Shown: in pieces, positions 6,786-9,636 of the stretch | Layout: the number at the start of each line of letters is the position of its first letter | Position numbering within the stretch: position 1 is the stretch's first letter | NCBI GenBank assembly: GCA_964646495.1 | Contig: CAZYEO010000089.1 | Location: 1 to 9,636, forward strand | Length of the DNA: 9,636 nucleotides | Source: HGM05232 sp964646495 | GTDB taxonomy: Bacteria > Bacteroidota > Bacteroidia > Bacteroidales > Muribaculaceae | Direction: 5' to 3' | The notes under the pieces: model-generated | Seen by the model: the letters and a program-made list of their open reading frames with translations, nothing else | Databases searched by the model: none | What the model was told of the DNA's origin: nothing | Program-made: the position numbers and the translations under genes

Positions 6786-8189
6786 TCAGTTATTAAGTTT
6801 GCTTGCCATATTAATAGCTTTTTTCAGTGCTCCCAATTTGTTGTTCACCTCTTGAAGCTCGTTTTCAGGAATGCTTTTGGCTATTATTCCTGCTCCTGCT
6901 TGAAACCAAAGTTCATTATTCCTACTCACAAATGAACGAATAGTAATGGCTTGGTTTAGTGTGCCGTCAAGTCCTATAAATCCGATGCAACCCCCATAAG
7001 CTCCGCGATTGTGCTGTTCGATTTCACTAATGAGTTGCATTGCGCGCACCTTAGGTGCACCACTCAGAGTGCCGGCAGGGAAAGTATCGAAAAATACTTT
7101 GGAGTATGGAATCCCCTTGTCGATAATTCCGCTTACTCTCGATACAAGATGAATCACATGGCTATAATATTGTGGTTCCTTATAAAATTCCACGTTCACG
7201 CTGTGTGCATTTCGACTCAAATCGTTTCGAGCTAAATCTACGAGCATTACATGTTCTGCATTCTCCTTGGGATCGGCTACAAGAGCTTCACAAAGTTCTT
7301 TATCCTTGATGCTGTCTCCGGTGCGACGCGTGGTGCCGGCAATAGGATCAATGCTTGCTTTGCCATCTGATATTTTACAGTGCGTTTCGGGCGAAGAACC
7401 GAATATCCTGAATCCTCCGAAATCGAAATAAAAAAGATATGGAGATGGATTTATGCTTCGCAATGCCCGGTAGACCTTGAAATCATCTCCTTCAAATCGT
7501 TGTACGAAACGCCGTGATAATACTATTTGAAATACATCTCCACGTTTGCAATGAGCTACCCCACGGCGCACATATTCCCGATATTCATCATCTGTGATAG
7601 TACTATATTCATTGCCTATCGGCTTGAAATTATGTGAAGCATAATTCTTAGATTGAATAATGCTCAGAATCTCATCAATCTTTGAATTTTCTTTATCTTT
7701 TATAAGTTCCACAATAGTAAGCTCATTTTTAAAATGATTGAATGAAATTATATACTTATACAGGATATACATTAGATCGGGAGCATCATTTAGTGTATCA
7801 TGGATAGTTTCTACAGGAATATTTTCGGTGTATTTTACTGAATCGAAAGATGTATATCCAAATAAACCGCATAATGCAGAATTTTCGCCGACGACTTCGA
7901 TTCGATTGGTGAAATCGATTAATGCTTCTGAAATTCCATAAGATTTTTTGAGTTTATTTTCAATCCGGTTATTATCGATTGTGATTGAACTCACCCCTGA
8001 ATTGATAGATATTGATGCGAGTGGTTCAATGCCGATAAATGATTTTGAATTTTCGTTTGCATGAAAATCCGAGCTTTCGAGCATGGCTGATTGCGGATAC
8101 ATATCTCTTATTTTAAGATATAATTCCACCGGAGTTTGCAAGTCAGCGAGAATAGTGATGCTTGCAGTGCTGTATTTAATATGATTCAT
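6786..8189 (-). CDS. trpE: Anthranilate synthase component I
   Basis: TrpE turns chorismate plus ammonia into anthranilate and pyruvate, the committed step of the pathway, working with TrpG. The 467-residue length is typical of the shorter Bacteroidota form. The N-terminal MLESSD (36-41) matches the LLES element of the tryptophan feedback site, and NPSPYLF (about 247-253) matches the second feedback element, so inhibition by tryptophan is likely. The catalytic chorismate-binding domain shows GSSPE (about 264-268), DPIAGTTRRTGD (about 281-292), HVMLVDLARNDL (about 313-324), the active-site His in VIHLVSRVSG (about 345-354), GTLSGAPKVRAM (about 373-384) and QAGAGI (about 430-435). Its start lies inside the 3' end of trpB (14-bp overlap in another frame), indicating coupled translation. 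PabB is an unlikely alternative given the operon and the feedback motifs. Confidence 0.97.
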   Translation of the reverse strand: MNHIKYSTASITILADLQTPVELYLKIRDMYPQSAMLESSDFHANENSKSFIGIEPLASISINSGVSSITIDNNRIENKLKKSYGISEALIDFTNRIEVVGENSALCGLFGYTSFDSVKYTENIPVETIHDTLNDAPDLMYILYKYIISFNHFKNELTIVELIKDKENSKIDEILSIIQSKNYASHNFKPIGNEYSTITDDEYREYVRRGVAHCKRGDVFQIVLSRRFVQRFEGDDFKVYRALRSINPSPYLFYFDFGGFRIFGSSPETHCKISDGKASIDPIAGTTRRTGDSIKDKELCEALVADPKENAEHVMLVDLARNDLSRNAHSVNVEFYKEPQYYSHVIHLVSRVSGIIDKGIPYSKVFFDTFPAGTLSGAPKVRAMQLISEIEQHNRGAYGGCIGFIGLDGTLNQAITIRSFVSRNNELWFQAGAGIIAKSIPENELQEVNNKLGALKKAINMASKLNN

Positions 8190-9372
8190 TGCCGTAATTA
8201 TATTTTAAATAAGTATCCATATCCTTATCTCCTCGTCCCGACACAGTGAGAACTACAATGTCGGAGGGCTTGAATTTTATTTTCTTTAGAGCTCCGAGTG
8301 CATGTGCCGATTCGAGAGCCGGAATTATCCCTTCAAGTCTTGTAAGCTCGTAGGCTGCATCGATGGCTTCTTCATCGTTTATTGCCAATACAGTGGCACG
8401 ATTGTTTTTAGCCAAATTTGCATGCATCGGTCCTATCCCCGGATAGTCGAGTCCTGCAGAGATAGAATATGGCTCTTGTATTTGTCCGTCTTCATCCTGC
8501 ATCACAAGTGTTTTTGCTCCATGAATAATTCCCATTTTCCCCAATTGAATTGTTGCTGCTGACATTCCGGTGTCAATGCCTTTACCTCCAGCCTCGGCAA
8601 GTATTATTTTTACATCTTCATCATTGATATAATGGTAAATAGTTCCTGCAGCATTGCTCCCTCCTCCTATACATGCAATCAGATAATCAGGCGACTCTTT
8701 TCCCTCCTTTGCTTGCAATTGTTTGCGTATCTCCTCGCTGATTACAGATTGTAGGCGTGCCACCATATCGGGATAGGGGTGAGGTCCTACAGTCGAGCCT
8801 ATGATATAGTAAGTGTCCGAAGGATTACAGCACCAGTGGCGTATCGCCTCATTGGTAGCATCCTTAAGTGTCATATTTCCTGAAAACACCGGGCGAACTT
8901 CAGCTCCGAGCATCTTCATCTTTTCCACATTCACGCGTTGGCGTTCAACATCGGTTTTCCCCATGTATATAATACATTTCATCCCCATTAGTGCGCACAC
9001 AGTGGCAGTGGCTACACCATGTTGTCCGGCTCCGGTTTCGGCAATTATTTTGGTTTTACCAAGGCGTTTCGCGATTAGAATCTGTCCGATGGTATTATTT
9101 ATCTTATGAGCTCCGGTGTGGTTTAAATCTTCACGTTTGAGATATATTTTACATCCATATTTCTCCGAGAGCCGATTGGCAAGATATAATGGTGATGGGC
9201 GACCCACATAATCGTGGAGAAGCGAATTAAATTCTTTTTGGAAATCCTCACTTTTAATGATTTCGAGATAATTGTTTTTCAAGTTCTCAACGCATTGATA
9301 TAATATTTCGGGGATATATGCACCTCCAAAATCGCCGTAATATCCATTATTATCTACTAAATAATCTTTCAT
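8176..9372 (-). CDS. trpB: Tryptophan synthase beta subunit
   Basis: TrpB is the PLP enzyme that condenses indole from TrpA with L-serine to make L-tryptophan. The 398-residue length and motifs are those of the standard TrpB1 that pairs with TrpA. The PLP Schiff-base lysine is Lys90 in HTGAHKINN; Glu112 in AETGAGQHG is the catalytic acid matching Glu109 of the enteric enzyme; GGGSNA (236-241) binds the cofactor phosphate; SAGLDYPGIGP (305-315) and the C-terminal SGRGDKD (378-384) are also conserved. The start fits the family's N-terminus (GYYGDFGGAYIPE at 10-22). It is the first gene of the cluster, the usual place in Bacteroidota as I recall, and overlaps trpE by 14 bp. The promoter that should precede it is not visible: only about 30 bases lie between its start and the DegV fragment. 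Confidence 0.97.
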   Translation of the reverse strand: MKDYLVDNNGYYGDFGGAYIPEILYQCVENLKNNYLEIIKSEDFQKEFNSLLHDYVGRPSPLYLANRLSEKYGCKIYLKREDLNHTGAHKINNTIGQILIAKRLGKTKIIAETGAGQHGVATATVCALMGMKCIIYMGKTDVERQRVNVEKMKMLGAEVRPVFSGNMTLKDATNEAIRHWCCNPSDTYYIIGSTVGPHPYPDMVARLQSVISEEIRKQLQAKEGKESPDYLIACIGGGSNAAGTIYHYINDEDVKIILAEAGGKGIDTGMSAATIQLGKMGIIHGAKTLVMQDEDGQIQEPYSISAGLDYPGIGPMHANLAKNNRATVLAINDEEAIDAAYELTRLEGIIPALESAHALGALKKIKFKPSDIVVLTVSGRGDKDMDTYLKYNYGNESY

Positions 9373-9402
9373 TGTAATTGTATTTTGTGTGATTTGTATT
9401 GT

Positions 9403-9636
9403 TTATGGGAAAAATATCCCGAACGCAAATTTGTTATTGTAGACTCTTTGTCTGCAAGCATGGGTGAAGGCTTGCTGCTTTATCACGCTGCAATGCTGCA
9501 TAATGAGGGCAAAAGCCTTGAAGAAGTTGCAAAATGGGTGGAAGATAATCGTTTAAATCTTTGCCACTGGTTTACAGTTGATGATTTAATGTTCTTAAAA
9601 CGTGGCGGACGAGTTAGCGCAACCGCTGCCGTTGTA
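9403..9636 (+). CDS. Internal fragment of a DegV-family fatty-acid-binding protein, no start, runs off the window
   Basis: A plus-strand frame is open from 9361 to the window end and contains no usable ATG at its head. Recognisable protein begins at about 9403-9409 (LWEKYPERKFVIVDS). The 78 residues include VDSLSASMGEGLLL, NRLNLCHWFTVDDL and LKRGGRVSATA, which closely recall the middle of DegV proteins (about 280 residues; this covers very roughly 110-190) from Clostridia. DegV proteins bind a fatty acid, and in Gram-positive bacteria FakB-type members hand it to the FakA kinase for phosphorylation. The first ~110 residues are missing because trpB occupies their place on the other strand. So this is either a broken gene remnant or, more likely, foreign DNA joined by an assembly error. 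The call as DegV is firm; its being a working gene at this locus is not. Confidence 0.8.

Noticed and set aside
9373..9408. A trp leader peptide, attenuator or promoter upstream of trpB
   Set aside because: Only about 30 bases remain before the DegV coding sequence. No TAnnTTTG box, Trp codon run or alternative hairpins could be seen on the minus strand.
9361..9636. A TrpB-linked DegV fusion or new divergent gene pair
   Set aside because: The DegV frame is on the opposite strand, has no start codon and lacks its N-terminal ~110 residues, so it cannot be a functional partner as it stands here.
1..9636. An undescribed defence, mobile or biosynthetic system
   Set aside because: Every sizeable stretch is explained by core metabolic genes, one regulator and one small unknown gene. 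I found no transposase, phage gene, tRNA, direct-repeat array or attachment site.

Overview
The window looks like a piece of a Bacteroidales (phylum Bacteroidota) chromosome, probably from a gut or other anaerobic member. The grounds are AT-rich DNA, start codons without Shine-Dalgarno sequences (AT-rich stretches precede trpG, trpD, trpC and the CoA-transferase gene), the trp gene order trpB-E-G-D-C-F-A, a membrane-anchored AraC-type regulator, a succinyl-CoA:acetate CoA-transferase-type enzyme, and a promoter-like TAnnTTTG box. I cannot name a genus from the sequence alone.

Layout, left to right. Bases 1-1020 (+) hold the 3' part of a regulator gene with about six visible membrane helices and a C-terminal AraC DNA-binding domain; its 5' end lies outside the window. 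A long hairpin at 1023-1072 separates it from the convergent minus-strand genes. On the minus strand, read from right to left, come trpB (9372-8176), trpE (8189-6786), trpG (6778-6215), trpD (6213-5218), trpC (5208-4423), trpF (4426-3809) and trpA (3816-3046). An 80-bp gap with a likely promoter follows, then a small membrane-anchored protein (2965-2609) and an acetyl-CoA hydrolase/CoA-transferase family gene (2583-1090). The last ~234 bases (9403-9636, +) encode an internal piece of a DegV-family protein of Firmicutes type, with no start codon.

The seven trp genes encode every enzyme from chorismate to tryptophan: anthranilate synthase (TrpE+TrpG), phosphoribosyltransferase (TrpD), isomerase (TrpF), indole-glycerol-phosphate synthase (TrpC) and tryptophan synthase (TrpA+TrpB). 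All appear intact with key catalytic residues. The genes are packed with overlaps or gaps under 10 bp, so they almost certainly form one transcript.

The oddest point is the right edge. Only about 30 bases separate the trpB start codon from the headless DegV fragment, so the expected trp promoter or leader is absent. An assembly chimera or a rearrangement breakpoint is the best explanation. Otherwise this is ordinary core metabolism; I see no mobile element, CRISPR array, RNA gene or clearly new system.
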